Positions 11,970-23,664 of a stretch of DNA of 64,000 nucleotides are shown one piece after another. Both the position numbers and the translations under genes were made by a program. The stretch is from NCBI GenBank assembly GCA_023159155.1, contig JAJNNX010000019.1, forward strand, positions 682,001 through 746,000, given 5' to 3'. The notes below the pieces were generated by a model. That model made no database searches. It was not told the origin of the DNA and was given only the letters and a program-made list of their open reading frames with translations. Position 1 is the first letter of the stretch, and each line of letters starts with the position of its first letter. The DNA is from Ustulina deusta (taxonomy: Eukaryota; Ascomycota; Sordariomycetes; Xylariales; Xylariaceae).

Positions 11970-13899
11970 CTACTTTAAACTTATTAATTATTTATTAATA
12001 AATATTTAATAAATATATATTTTATATTTTATTATAATTAATAAAATATAAATAAATTTTTTTTTTAATTATATATTTAATATAAAAAATTATATATTTT
12101 ATAATATAAACTTAATTTTAATATAACTTTAATAAAACTTTTGATATTTATATTATTTAAAAGCTAATAATTTATAAAAAACCTAATTTTAAATATTTTT
12201 ATTTTATTTTTAGTTTTTAAACAATTAAAATAATTTTAATTTTAAAATATAGCTAGTTTTTTATTATTAAATAATTTTAAAATCTTTTTTTTTATAAAAA
12301 AAAAAAATTAAGTATTAGATTTTTTTATAAATATTTTAAGTAAACTAATATTTAAAAAAAATTTTAAACTAGAGCTAAAACAACCTAAAATAAATAATAT
12401 ATTTAAAAATATATTAAGAAATATTATAGCTATATAAGCTTATAATTTTATATTAGTTCTAGTAAAACTTTTTTTTTAAGAAAAAAAATTAAAGTACTAA
12501 TTTTTTAATATATTTATTTCAGTACTTTTAAAAAATAACTATAATTTAATAATAAAAAATATATTTAAAAGTACTAATTTTAAACTTTTTAGTTTTATTG
12601 CTTTATTTATTTTTTATTTTATTAGTTTATTTTTTAACGCTTTAAACCTTATTTATATTAAAAAAACTAAAATATAAAAAATTAATTTTAGTAAGTTTAT
12701 AAAAAATAAAGCCTTATTTAATAACTAGGTTTATAAACTAATAAAAAAGCTAAATAAAGATATTATTATGTTTTGAACTAAAAATAGTTAATTTTAGTAT
12801 ATTATAAGTTAGTTAAAAAAATATATTAAAAAATTAATAAAAATATACTTTTATTTAACCAAAAAATTATTTAGTAGTATTATTAAAATAATTTAAACTT
12901 TATTAATAGTTTATTATAATTTTAATTAAACAGTTATTATTTATAAAATATTTTAAGTTTATATATATAAAGCTAATAAAAATATTAATAAATTTATTTT
13001 TATATTTAATAGTTTAGCTTAAAAGTATTAATTTATTAAATTATAATAAAAATATAAATTATAGGACTATTTTTATATAAATTTAAAAAAATATATATAT
13101 AAAGCTTTTATAAATTGAAATATTTTTTATAAATTATTTATTAATAAAATTATTAATAAATTAAACTTGCTAGTTTAATTAAGCAAAAATCTAATTTAAA
13201 TAACTAAGTTTTTAACAAACCTATTTATTAACTTTTGGCTAACTTTAAAAGTTCTAAAATATTTATTTTAAAATAGTTAAAATAAACACTAACTATAAAA
13301 AAAAAAAAAGCTTATTAAAATAATAAAACTTGTTTTATTTATAATAAAAATAAGTTTAATAGTTTATTTAATTTAAAAAATAAGTAGGACTAATAAAAGT
13401 TTTTTTGTTAGTTTTTTTATTTATTTTATTTAAAAAAAAGTTTATAAATAAACTACTAGTTATAAATTTTAATAAATAAAATATAAATTTAAATATTATT
13501 TTTATTTTATTTATATTTAAACTTAGGTTAATTAAATATAAGTTTATAATTAATTATTAATAAAAAAATATATACTTAAAAAATTAAATTATATTAGCTT
13601 TAAATATTAGTAGTATTATATTTAATTATTATAATATTATTTGTTTTATAAAATTAAATATTATTACAGCTTTTTATTAACTATTATTAATTATAAAATT
13701 ATTTTTTTTTATTTTTTTTTAAACTTATAAAAAAATATTTTAATAAAAAGTTTTTATTAATATATAAATATTTATATAAATAATATTTTAATTTATTTTA
13801 AAACTAAAAAAATAATACTAAACTTATTATAAAAAAATAATTTATTATTTATATTAAACTAGATATTAAAAAAATATTAGAAAGTTTTGTTTTAATATA

Positions 13900-15200
13900 T
13901 TTATTATTAATTATTTAAAAATAGTTATAAAAGCTAGAATAAAAATTAGAATTAACCCTATAAAAATCTAAGCAATTTTAAATTAGAACTTTAATAATTT
14001 TTAAAATATTAAATTGATCTGGTTGTTTTTTAAGTTTTATAATTATGTTTGTATGTTTATTTATTATACTAGTAAAATTGCTGCTTTTTTAAATTAACTA
14101 TTAAAAAAAATGAACTATTTATAATAAGACTAAAATAAAAATAAGTTTTTAAATATATAAAACTACTAGTATATAAAGCATTTATTTTATTTTTTTTTAA
14201 GCCTAGCTAATTAATATAAATAAAAATAAATATTTTATATAATATAATAAAAAAAGTTATTTAGTAGTAATAAAAAAATATAACCTAAAAATTTATAAAA
14301 TATTTTTTTAAAATAATAATATTAATTAAGCAAGCTTATTTAATTTAACACTATAAATTTTTAGTAGTAATATAAACTTTGAAATATTATTACTTAAAGC
14401 TTTTTAAAACTAAGTTTTTTATAATAACTAATTATTAAGCTTTATTATATTTTTTAAATAAATAGATTTTATTAATGTAATAAATATATTAAGCTAATTT
14501 TTTATTAAATTTTAATATTATTTTTTAGTATTAACTAAAATAAAAAAATATAGCAGCTAATGCTTTATTAAAAAAAATAACTAAATTTTTTATAATTAAA
14601 ATTAAAAAACTTAAAAAAAAAATAATAATATTAGTTCTGCTTAATAAAATATTAAGTTTTATATTAACTATAGATTTTTTACTTAATATTTTCTAAAAAG
14701 CTAATCTAATAGATTTTATTAAATAAAAAAACTAGTTATAAAATCTAAAAAATAAAAACAAAAAGCTATATATATTTAAAGTTATTTTAAATAGGACTAT
14801 TTTTGTTTATATAGCTTTAATTTAAAAAGTTTGTATGTTTTTAATTATTATATACTAAAGTTAACATAAAAGAATTAAAATATTAAAACAAAAATACTAT
14901 TAGTTTTACTTAAAATATAATAAAACAAAACTTCTAACTTTTTTTATTTATTATTTATATTAGCTATAATATAGAAATATATTATCTAATTAATAGGGTT
15001 ATAACTATATATAGGTATTTATAAATAAGTTTAGTTGTTTAATTGCAATTTTATTTAGTAAAAAAATAAATACTACGGAATTACTAGCTGCCTAATACTA
15101 TAAAAGTTTATATAAATTTTTTAATATATTAAACATATAAATATTAAATAATATAAAACTATTTATTTTTAAGTTTATAGTAATAATTAATAATTTTATA
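13900..15200 (+). pseudogene. E2 pol remnant: RT end, RNase H, integrase
   Basis: This is a degraded gypsy polyprotein. At 14077-14190 the + frame reads I-A-A-F-L-N-*-L-L-K-K-N-E, followed by a ...AF+.I+...+A.IL stretch, which is the usual junction of reverse transcriptase and RNase H (IA.PL..LLKK, then AF..LK). At 14541-14571 N-I-A-A-N-A-L-L-K matches the RNase H end N..ADALSR, with D changed to N. At 15065-15100 I-L-R-N-Y-*-L-P matches the L.R.YWWP block of the integrase zinc-binding domain, the stop being a RIP-changed tgg. The order fixes Ty3/gypsy type and + strand. Many stops are present, so no product is made. E1 and E3 carry the same region on minus. Confidence 0.8.
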
Positions 15201-16192
15201 AGTATTAAGTATTGCTTTAATAATATTTATTATTTTTAAACCTAAAAAATAGCAAAATTAACTAATTAAGAACTAAACTAATAATTTTATTTTTATATTA
15301 ATAAATACTAAAATAATTAGAATATTTATTTTTTTGTTTTAGATTTTATGTATAATTTTTTATAGTATTTATTAATTAATATATTACTACTAAAAATAGT
15401 AATAAAAATTAAAACATAAAACTTTTTAATAGTAAATATTAATAAAACTATTATAAATTTTAATATTAAGCAATAAACGCTCGAACTAGTTTATTAAACC
15501 TAAAACATTTAAAAAATAGTATATAATATAATAACTTTTATATTAAAACAATATAAACTATAAACTAATAAAAAAAATATTTAATAGATTTTAAAATAAA
15601 AAATAAAGTTTTTTTAATAAAAAAAAGCTTTATAACGTAAGTATTAACTATTAGATTAAATTTTTAATTAATTACACTTTTTAAGATTTTAAAAAAACAA
15701 AAATTTAGCTATGTTTTTAATTTGCTTAATTTTTATAAAATAAAAACCCTATTTTATATTAATTAATTATAAAAAATAAATAATAATTTTTTTATTTTAA
15801 TAAATTTAATTATTACTTTTAGCTAAAAATATTAATAATAAAATAGAAATTAAAATTAAACAAATTAAATAATTAAAAATATATAAAAAAAATAAAAAAC
15901 TATAATATTAAGTTGTTTAAAAAAGCTATAATTTTAATAATATTTAATATATAACTTAAAATTTTAAAAATATACTAATTAAGCTTAACTAATTTTATAA
16001 AATTTATAAAAAAACTTTTAAATTTTTTATAAAATTATAAAAATAAATATATATAGCAATAGTTAATAAATTTGCAAATAATTATAAAAATAATAATAAA
16101 GCAATATAATATAAAAAAACTATATAAATTTAATATTATTAGTAACTTTAAATTAAAATTATGTTTAAATTTTTAGTTTTAAAAAAAAGTAA

Positions 16193-16427
16193 TATAATAA
16201 TTAATATAGTTTTAGTAAAACTTATAAAAACTTTAGACTTATATAGCAATAAAATAAGAAATCTATGTACGGACTAACTTATAATTTTATAGTTATATAT
16301 ATAGAGTTTATATCTACTTACCTTATAAACTTTATTTTTTTTTTCTTTTTTTTCTTTTTTAGTTTAGAGTTTTTGTCTATAGTATTAATAAACTAGCTGT
16401 GGAAGCTTTATTCGACTGATTGTGACA
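16193..16427 (+). repeat. E2 3' LTR
   Basis: This 235-bp LTR has an outer end, ...GATTGTGACA, that is preserved, while the inner end is AT-converted. An A/T-rich homopurine tract complement (TTTTCTTTTTTTTC) lies at 16338-16358. Confidence 0.85.
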
Positions 16428-16432
16428 GCCGG

Positions 16433-16519
16433 ACCCCTTGGCCCAGACTCCTTGGCTAGACCCCTTTATATGAAAGGGTCCGTAAATGCCCGAGCTAATT
16501 GTGTACGATTAATCCAACA
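16433..16519 (-). repeat. TRIM2 5' LTR, second half
   Basis: This is the remaining 87 bp of the split LTR, ending CCAACA on +. The CTTTT duplication of TRIM2 follows at 16520-16524. Confidence 0.8.
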
Positions 16520-16524
16520 CTTTT

Positions 16525-18260
16525 AATAATTCTAATAATAAATTATTAATATTATAAAACTATATTATAGTAATACTACTTTTAAAAGTTTAAAAAAACT
16601 ATTTTAACTTATGCTTTAAAATAAAATAACTTAAATATTTTTAATTACTAGCATTAAATCTAATATATAAAGTAGTAATAAATTAAATTAATATTAATTT
16701 ATTTTAAATAATAATATTATTTATTAGTATTATATATGTTTTTTTTTTAGTAAAAATAACTAAACTAAAAATAGCACTTATTAGTATAGCTAGTATAAAA
16801 ATATAAAAAATAAATATAAATTATTTGTTAATAATAAGATTTAAGTAGTTTATAATTTTTTATTAAAATATAAAATATTGTTTAAAAAATAAATATTTAA
16901 ACTAAAACATAGACTAGATAGGTTAATTGTTTGCTATAAGGTTTACTAAATAGTTAGAAGTTTTAAATAAATAAAAAGCTTTAATTATAACAAAACTTTT
17001 ATTTTAATAATTAAACCTATAAGTTATAAAGCGATTTTTATTATTACTGCGGCTTTTAATTTTAAGTTTAAATAAATAAATATTAAAACAACGTTTTTTT
17101 ATAAAAAAATAAATAAAGAATTTTATATTAAACAACTAATTAAATTTAAAAATAGTACTAGTAAAATATATAAATTATAAAAAGCTTTAGAAAGTTTAAA
17201 GCAAGCATTTAAAATCTAGTATAAAACTTTAGCTATTTTTTTTTAAAAATTTAGCTTTATTTTTTTCAACGCTAATATTAGAATGTTTATTAAAAAATAT
17301 ACTTATATTACTATTTATATAAATAACTTTTTAATTACTACTTTTTTTATAAAAAAAGTTAATAAAATAAAGTTTGTTTTATATAATAAATTTAATATAA
17401 TAAATTTTAAACTTTGTTTATATTACTTAAAAATAATTATTAAAAAAAACTAGCCTAATAAAACAATCTATTTTAAGCAAAATACCTATATAAAAAAAGT
17501 TTTTTAAAATTTTAATTTTTAAAAAATAAAACTTAAAAATATTCTTATAAAAACTAAAGCTTTTAAACTATTACTAATAAATTATATATTTATGTTTAAA
17601 AATAAAACTGAATATATAAGTACTATAAAGTTATTAATATATACTATGCTTAATATTTGATTTAATATTATATTTGCTGTTTTTTTTATAGTTAATTTAT
17701 AACAAAGCTTAATAAAGCTTATAAATTAATAATTAGCTATATTTTTAAATATTTAAAAAGAACTATAAATATAAAATTAATATATTATAAAAAACTTTAA
17801 AACTTAGTTAGCTATACTAATATAAACTATACTAGTAACCAAAATACTTATAAGTCTATTTTAAGATATATTCTTTATATTAGTAATAAAATATTTAATT
17901 AGAATTTTAACCAATAAACTATTATATTTCTATCTTTTTATAAAAATAAATATATTAATTAAACATAAGCTATTAAAAAAGCTATCTAGCTAAAACTATT
18001 ACTAAAAAAGCTAAATGCTACTTAAAAAATAAATATTATAATTATTTATAAAAATAACTAAAGAACTATTATTTTAATAAATAATTTTTTATATTATATT
18101 AATACTAAACATATAATTATTTAATTTAAGTTTATTTATAAATAATAAACTAATAATAATATTAAGCTTTAGTATATTTTTATTAATTAATAAGTAATAA
18201 ATTAGTTTTTAGTTTTTTAAAATGCTTTAAGCTTAAAATAAATAAAAATAAAAATAAGTA
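16525..18260 (+). pseudogene. Ty1/copia reverse transcriptase and RNase H remnant
   Basis: This is the best-preserved coding remnant of the left half. On + the reading starts around 16880 with an IV.YK...IVR block (copia RT entry, IVRYKARWVVRG type) and continues through an A-F-N-F..+.I-+.+T.F block near 17050. At 17181-17210 K-A-L-E-S-L-K-Q-A-F matches KALYGLKQAP. In the same frame, 17310-17336 reads T-I-Y-I-N-N-F-L-I-T for T-I-Y-V-D-D-L-L-I-T, with both catalytic Asp codons (17322-17327) changed to Asn codons by G>A. At ~17965-18005 is the A-I-W-L-+-L-L block, and at 18104-18130 T-K-H-I-I-I for T-K-H-I-D-I of copia RNase H. At least one frame change lies between. The element is inactive. 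Confidence 0.88.
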
Positions 18261-18656
18261 AAACTTTATATACTTAATAATATTATACTTTAAAAGGCCA
18301 TAAAAATATTTATTTATATAAAACTTATTTAACTTGTTTTTAAAAGCTTTTATTTTTTTAAGCGTTTTATTTTAAAAAACTTTTAAATTTATTAATATTT
18401 ACTACTACTTTTAATAAAATATTCTATATATTAGCAAAGCTGCTTTATAACTAAAATAATAAAATAGTTATATAATTACTATTATAAAAGATTTTATTAT
18501 TATTATTTATATATTATTATAAAAACTTTAAATTTATTAAAACAACTTTATTTATTAATACTAAGTTATTAATTATTATGTTATTTAATTTTATTATTAT
18601 TATTTATTTTAGAACAATACTAAATAAAAGTTTTTATTACTAGTTATTAAAAATAT
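18261..18656. other. Expected copia 3' end, LTR not recognised
   Basis: This AT-rich DNA lies between the copia RNase H end and the first hub of the array. A 3' LTR should lie here, but no matching 5' copy was found at 246-1600. Nothing else is recognisable. Confidence 0.4.
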
Positions 18657-18855
18657 TGCAGCAGGGCTGGTGCTAGCGGCCCATTAGCAGCTGCAAATAT
18701 AGCTATACGTTAATTATTAGCCGTATTCGGGCCGCCTGCGGCCCGAACCGGCTGATCCTCGGCTATATTCAAAAGGTTCGAATAGCTATAAAAGCTTTCG
18801 AACTTCTCAGAGCAACACTTATTTCACACACATAGCATTTATACTAGTTTTTTTA
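18657..18855 (+). repeat. Hub 1, GC-rich hairpin block
   Basis: This is one of the least RIP-changed hubs. It holds inverted blocks GGGCCGC/GCGGCCC, GAATATAGC/GCTATATTC enclosing them, and paired TTCGAA sites around GCTATAAAAGC. The TATAAAAG is followed by CTTCTCAGAGCAACACTT, which looks like a core promoter, but no reading frame follows it. GCTAGCGGCCC opens the block. Confidence 0.7.
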
Positions 18856-18959
18856 GTAGCAAGCGCTCTAGTTTGTTTTTATTATTTTTAGTTATTTTTA
18901 GTATTAAATTACTTTGTCCTTTTTTAATAGTATCTTTAGTAAAGCTATAATAAAGTAAT

Positions 18960-21810
18960 CTTTTATATAAATTTATATATAATAATACTTATAAACGCTT
19001 ATTACTTTTTAGAACGCAACTTATAATTAAAAACTAATACTTAACGCTTTTTTATATAAATTATTATATAAATATATCTATAACCTATTAATAAACTTAA
19101 TACTAGCTATATAAAAACTAACCTAGCTAACTTAGTTAAACTAATCAATCTAGCTAACTTATTAATTAGCTAATTAACTAATTAATTCTTTATATAAATA
19201 TATTTATAAACAGTTTTTTATATAAATCTATATATAAGTTTGCTTATAGCTGTACACTTTTTAGAAAAACCTAGTTTGTTAGCTATATATAGCCTAGTTT
19301 AATTAACCAAGCTAGCTTATATACGTTAATTAGCTTTGCTGCTAGCTATACGATTGCTTGCCGAATCTCTTGCTAAAATATACCTATAAACAATCTGCTA
19401 TATAATTTTATATATAAACCAGCTTATAGCTATATAACTTATAAAAAAGCCTTAGTTTGTTAATTAAGTAGCTACTTTAATAGTTAGCTAAGCTAAGCTA
19501 TACGTATTAATTAATCTAATTAGCCTAGTTTATATTAATTAGTTAGTTTATATATTTATATATATATTTAAGTAATCCGCTTTATAAATTACTATATAAA
19601 CATGTTTTTATTTATATATTATATATATAATATACCGATTAATCTAATCGGCTTATTGCTTTATTAGCTATATATATTATGTCATTTAGTTAGTTAACTA
19701 GTTAATTTCTTTATTAAAAAGTTGTTTAAGCAAACTTATATATTATTTTATATATAAATATGTTTGTATGCTTTTTAGTCCAAAAAAAATCTTTATTCTA
19801 AAATATTAATTAGCTAGTTAGCCCGCTAATTAGTTAGATAGTTAGCTAATTAGCTAATTATTTTTGCAAATATATCTTTATCTAAATATACCTATGAGCT
19901 AAATCTTATATAAGTTATTATATAAACTAGCTTGCAAATATATAAACCTTTAAAAAAACCTTTATTCTAGTCTATAATTAGCTTATTGCTAGCTGTATAT
20001 ATTACTGCTATATTAATTAGTTAAATTTATATTCGAATATTTATATAAACAGGTTATTATATAAATTTTTATGTAAACCTACTTATATATATATTATTTA
20101 TAAAAAGCTATTGTTTTAAATCCTTTGTTTAGTCCTTTAGTTAGTATTTTATTAGTAATTAGCCGGATTCTTTGTTATAAATAGCCTTATAAATAGATTT
20201 TTATATATATTTATATATAAATATGCTTATAGTATTATAGCTTATAAAGAGGTTTGCTCCAAGCTATACATTTGTTTGAAACCTTTGTTAGTTATATATA
20301 TACTTCCGTTTTTATTAATTTTGTTGTTTAGTATTTTTAGCATTTTTATAGCATTTTTAGTATTGTTAGCATTTTTGGCATTTTTGTAGTTTTTCGTTAT
20401 TTTTTAAGCTTCTTGCACCGTTGATCAGCTAGTTCCTTTATACGAATCGCTATATAAACAAATACCTATATAGTCTATATAGGAATCAGCTTAAATACGT
20501 ATAGTTCAAAAGAAGTGCTATTTAAACCTTGTTTTAAAGCTTTATTTTAAAAATGTTATTTTTATTGCAGTATTTAGCGCTATATATCGCCTATCAAATC
20601 GTTGTATTATTAATTAGCCAGGCCTACTATGTTTAGTAGCATACAAACATATTTACATACTAATTTATATATAAATATATTTGTAAGTTATAGAAAAACG
20701 TTTATTTATAGCCTTAATCAACAAATTACGTACTAATTAGCTAGTCCTTTATTTAATCCCTTATTTTAATAGTTATATTGTTTAGTCCTATATTTAATAG
20801 CTATATAAACAGATCCCTATACAATTTGTATATAAATATACTTTTATACCTATAGTTCAAAAAAAACCATTGTATAGCTAGCTATCTAATTAACGAACTG
20901 CCACACTACTAATTAGCTAATTTAGCCGTTATACGCGTTAATTAACAACTTAACCGTTATATATATATATAAACAGCTACCTATACTAATTTATATATAT
21001 ATATATTTATATTTAATTGTTATACTTTATCTACTATTAATTAGCAATTCTATTATATACGCGTTAATTAGTAAGTTTATACTAGTTTTATATATATATA
21101 AGCAAATCTATATATTGTTTTATATAAATAAATATTTTTACTAATATTATGTTTGTTATTAATTAGTAATTTTTAGCTATTTTATTATATATGTGTTAAT
21201 TAGCAAGTTTACCATGTTTTATGTAATTTTTAGCTATATTTACTATTAATTAATAAATCTATTACGTTTTTCAGTTATATATAAATAAGCACACATATAA
21301 TTTACTATATAAACTTGCTTATATATATATTAATTACTTATATAAAAGCTTTTTAATTAGCTTTATATTATTCTATATTATATATATAGCGCTACTAATT
21401 AGTTAGTTTATATAAAAGATATAAACATATAAACAATTACTTATATAAATTATATAGCAATTTGTTTATAGCTATATAACTTATACGTTATATACTTTAT
21501 ATATATAGCAATATATATATAGCGCTATATATATAACATATTAATTAGTTAAATTATTATTATTATATTAACTATATAATTTGTTATATATAAGCAACCT
21601 TTTATATTATTTTATATATAAACTTGCTTATAATATATAAATTATATAGTTAGCCGTACTATTAATTAAAACATATATAGCTTTATAAATATAGTATAGT
21701 ACTACTAATATATTATTACTATGTTATTAATTAATAAGTTCTTTTTATATATAAATAGTTATTTATATTAATTTATATAAAGTCACGCTTATATTTATAA
21801 ATTTTAGAAT
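18960..21810 (+). repeat. Palindromic monomers of the array body
   Basis: About 18 copies of a ~45-bp palindromic element were counted by eye. Its form is TATATAARCA, ~5 bp, TATATAAATTTATATATA, ~5 bp, TGCTTATA. Centres lie near 18985, 19060, 19215, 19400, 19590, 19760, 19910, 20070, 20205, 20470, 20670, 20840, 20995, 21125, 21305, 21455, 21610 and 21775, a mean spacing of ~165 bp. The linkers are rich in TTAATTAGC/GCTAATTAA palindromes. The same series is found in the other long bodies. The regular spacing suggests diverged ~165-bp monomers. Confidence 0.65.
20325..20410 (+). repeat. TTTTTAGCA minisatellite
   Basis: This is an imperfect run of TTTTTAGCA/TTTTTAGTA units of 9-12 bp. It recurs at ~32260-32330 in the second long body, where it gives a Leu/Phe-rich open frame of 64 codons (32149-32343) that is not a gene. 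In the third body (near 50775) the run is missing, with the TTTTAAG...TTTTAAGC repeats that bound it joined, so it was lost by slippage or recombination. Confidence 0.65.
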
Positions 21811-22194
21811 TATTTATAAAATCTATCTATAAAACTAATTAACGCTTATTTTATAAACTTTAACTTATATATATACTATTAAAAAATGTTACTATAGTAT
21901 CATTTTTTATATAGAGATTTAGCTTAGGTTCAAAGTAGTAGCTAGTTTTTTATAATAAAGGCGTGGCATTTATTTAAGTTCTAATATAAAATACTAGCAA
22001 ATACTGCTATATATATTAAGTTTAGACAAAATTATATATATTTTATATAAAAATATATCGAAAAAATACGAAAAAATAGGGCATTTAAAGGGCTAAAAAG
22101 TTATATTAGCAGGTATACGGACTAAAAAAAGATCTATAGATCAAAGGAAATCTATTAATATAAATTATAACCGGTTTAGCAATTAGCTAATTAA

Positions 22195-22270
22195 GGGCTT
22201 AGTGGCCTAGTGGGTTAGGGCTGGTTCTTTTTTATTTTTAAGCTGTTGAAGCTTAGGGGTTCAAGTAGGT
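22195..22270 (+). promoter_or_regulatory. tRNA-like Pol III A/B boxes
   Basis: TGGCCTAGTGGG at 22203-22214 fits the tRNA A box consensus TRGCNNAGYNGG at every position. GGTTCAAGTAG at 22258-22268 fits 9 of 11 positions of the B box GGTTCRANYCC. Spacing is 55 bp, and the A box lies where position 8 of a tRNA would be if the transcript starts at 22196. No convincing cloverleaf follows, so a tRNA-derived SINE head is more likely than a tRNA gene. Degraded copies sit at the same place in the other long bodies (~34235-34310 and ~52300-52380). An antisense open frame of 66 codons (22215-22415) overlaps it and is not supported. Confidence 0.5.
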
Positions 22271-22361
22271 GTTGTGTTGTGTTGTTCTTTTTCGTGTTTT
22301 TAGCTTTGTATTTTTTAGATTCGAAGCTATCTAAAGAATAAGGCTTCAAATAACAGAAGTT

Positions 22362-22473
22362 TGCAGTAGGGCTAGTGCTAGCGGCCCGAACCGGCTGATC
22401 CTTAGCTATATTCAAGAGGTTTAAATAGTTATAAAAGCTTTCGAACTTCTTAAAGCAACACTTACTTTATACT
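22362..22473 (+). repeat. Partial hub with internal deletion
   Basis: GCAGTAGGGCTAGTGCTAGCGGCCCG runs directly into AACCGGCTGATCC here, skipping ~70 bp present in full hubs between two GCGGCCCG copies. The rest of the hub follows, and a complete hub starts immediately at 22474. It arose from deletion between short direct repeats in one of two tandem hubs. The other long bodies end in a single hub. Confidence 0.7.
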
Positions 22474-22655
22474 GTAGCAGGGCTAGTGCTAGCGGCCCGC
22501 TAGCAGCTGCGAATATAGCTGCACATTAATTATTAGCCGTATTTAGGCCGTTTGCGGCCCAAATTAGCTAATCTTCGGCTATATTCAAAAGTTCAAATAA
22601 TTATAAAAGCTTTTAAACTTTTTAAAGCAATATTTATTTTAAATATATAATATTT
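22474..22655 (+). repeat. Hub 2 (complete)
   Basis: This is a full-length hub with the GCTAGCGGCCCGCTAGC near-palindrome intact. It is followed by the short-unit segment (22655-22880), not the long body. Confidence 0.75.
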
Positions 22656-23287
22656 ATATTAGTTTTCTAAAAATAAACAATAAATAATTATTATAAAATA
22701 CTAAATAAAAATTAAAAATTTATTTTTATTAATTAATTATTACGTTTTTATTTATAATTATAAATTAAATTTTGATTTAATATATATAAAAATTTATAAG
22801 CTAAAAAATATAGTCCAATATAAAAAGATTAGGTAAGTTTAGTTAGTTTAAGTGTGCGATATACCGATTAGAAGCCCTGCTTTATTTTATTAATATTTTT
22901 AATAAAACTATAATAAAATAATCTCCTATACAAATTTATATATAACAATACTTATATATACTTATTACTTTTTAGAGCACAACCTATAATTAAAAACTAA
23001 TACTTAACGCTTTCCTATATAAATTTATATATAAATATATTTATAATACGTTAATAAACTCAAAGCTAATTTTATATAAAAACTAACCTAGCTAACTTGA
23101 CTAGCTAATATAGCCAGCCTACAAATAATTAATTCCTTATATAAATATATCTATAAGCAACTTCTTATATAAATCTATATATAAGTTTATTTATAGCTAT
23201 ATATTTTCTAAAAAAACCTAGTTTATTAGTTATATAAAACCTAGCCTATACAATTAACTAAGCTAATTACTTATATATATTAATTAG

Positions 23288-23475
23288 TGTAGCAGGGCTA
23301 GTACTAGCGGCCCGCTAGCAGCTGCAAATATAGCTATACGTTAATTATTAGCCGAATTTGGGCCGCTTGCGGCCCGAACTAGCTAATTTTTAGCTATATT
23401 CGAAAGGTTTAAATAGTTATAAAAACTTTTGAACTTTTCAAAGCAATACTTATTTTATATATATAATATTTATAC
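23288..23475 (+). repeat. Hub 3
   Basis: This full-length hub is moderately RIP-changed, and the start of a long body follows it. That body is interrupted at 23665 by gypsy A and continues at 30871. Confidence 0.75.
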
Positions 23476-23664
23476 TAGTTTTTTAATAATAAGCGCTTTA
23501 TTTTGTTTTTATTATTTTTAGTTATTTTTAATATTAAATTATTTTGTTTTTTTTTAATAATATTTTTAGTAAAGTTATAATAAAATAATTTTTTATATAA
23601 ATTTATATATAATAATACTTATAAATATTTATTACTTTTTAAAATATAATTTATAATTAAAAAC

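Larger units (their letters stand above)
11740..16427 (+). mobile_element. E2: Ty3/gypsy LTR retrotransposon in TRIM2 LTR
   Basis: LTRs lie at 11740-11969 and 16193-16427, and the target duplication GCCGG is exact at 11735-11739 and 16428-16432. The uninterrupted TRIM sequence (CCTAGCCGGACCCC at ~11100) shows the empty site. The element is 4688 bp, about 1.3 kb shorter than E3; the missing part corresponds roughly to E1 7330-8440 in the 5' half. The two LTRs differ by C>T and G>A changes at their inner ends (TGTGACGGTCGG against TATAATAATTAA), a clean RIP signature. The coding direction is + because the RNase H and integrase motifs read that way in the order RT, RNase H, integrase that defines Ty3/gypsy. 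Confidence 0.92.
10924..16519 (-). mobile_element. TRIM2: second TRIM copy, inverted, split by E2
   Basis: This is the inverted counterpart of TRIM1. LTRs lie at 10924-11191 and at 11560-11739 joined to 16433-16519, and the interior is 11192-11559. The target duplication is CTTTT at 10919-10923 and 16520-16524, different from TRIM1's TATAT, so the two copies are independent insertions and not arms of one giant inverted repeat. The 5' LTR is interrupted by gypsy E2. The 3' LTR is nearly free of RIP changes while the inner part of the 5' LTR is heavily changed. A 63-codon open frame on + at 11004-11195 lies antisense in the LTR and is not a gene. Confidence 0.85.

Noticed and set aside
3133..16519. 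One 13.4-kb inverted-repeat (foldback or TIR) element with ~1.1-kb arms
   Set aside because: The arms have different 5-bp target duplications (TATAT around the left, CTTTT around the right) and each is a complete LTR-interior-LTR unit, so they are two independent TRIM insertions.
18960..21810. CRISPR-like spaced repeats
   Set aside because: The repeats are diverged, AT-only palindromes with linkers homologous between copies, in a eukaryotic RIP-affected context; spacers are not unique.
22215..22415. Minus-strand open frame of 66 codons
   Set aside because: It overlaps the tRNA-like boxes and a partial hub and is broken in the other array copies.
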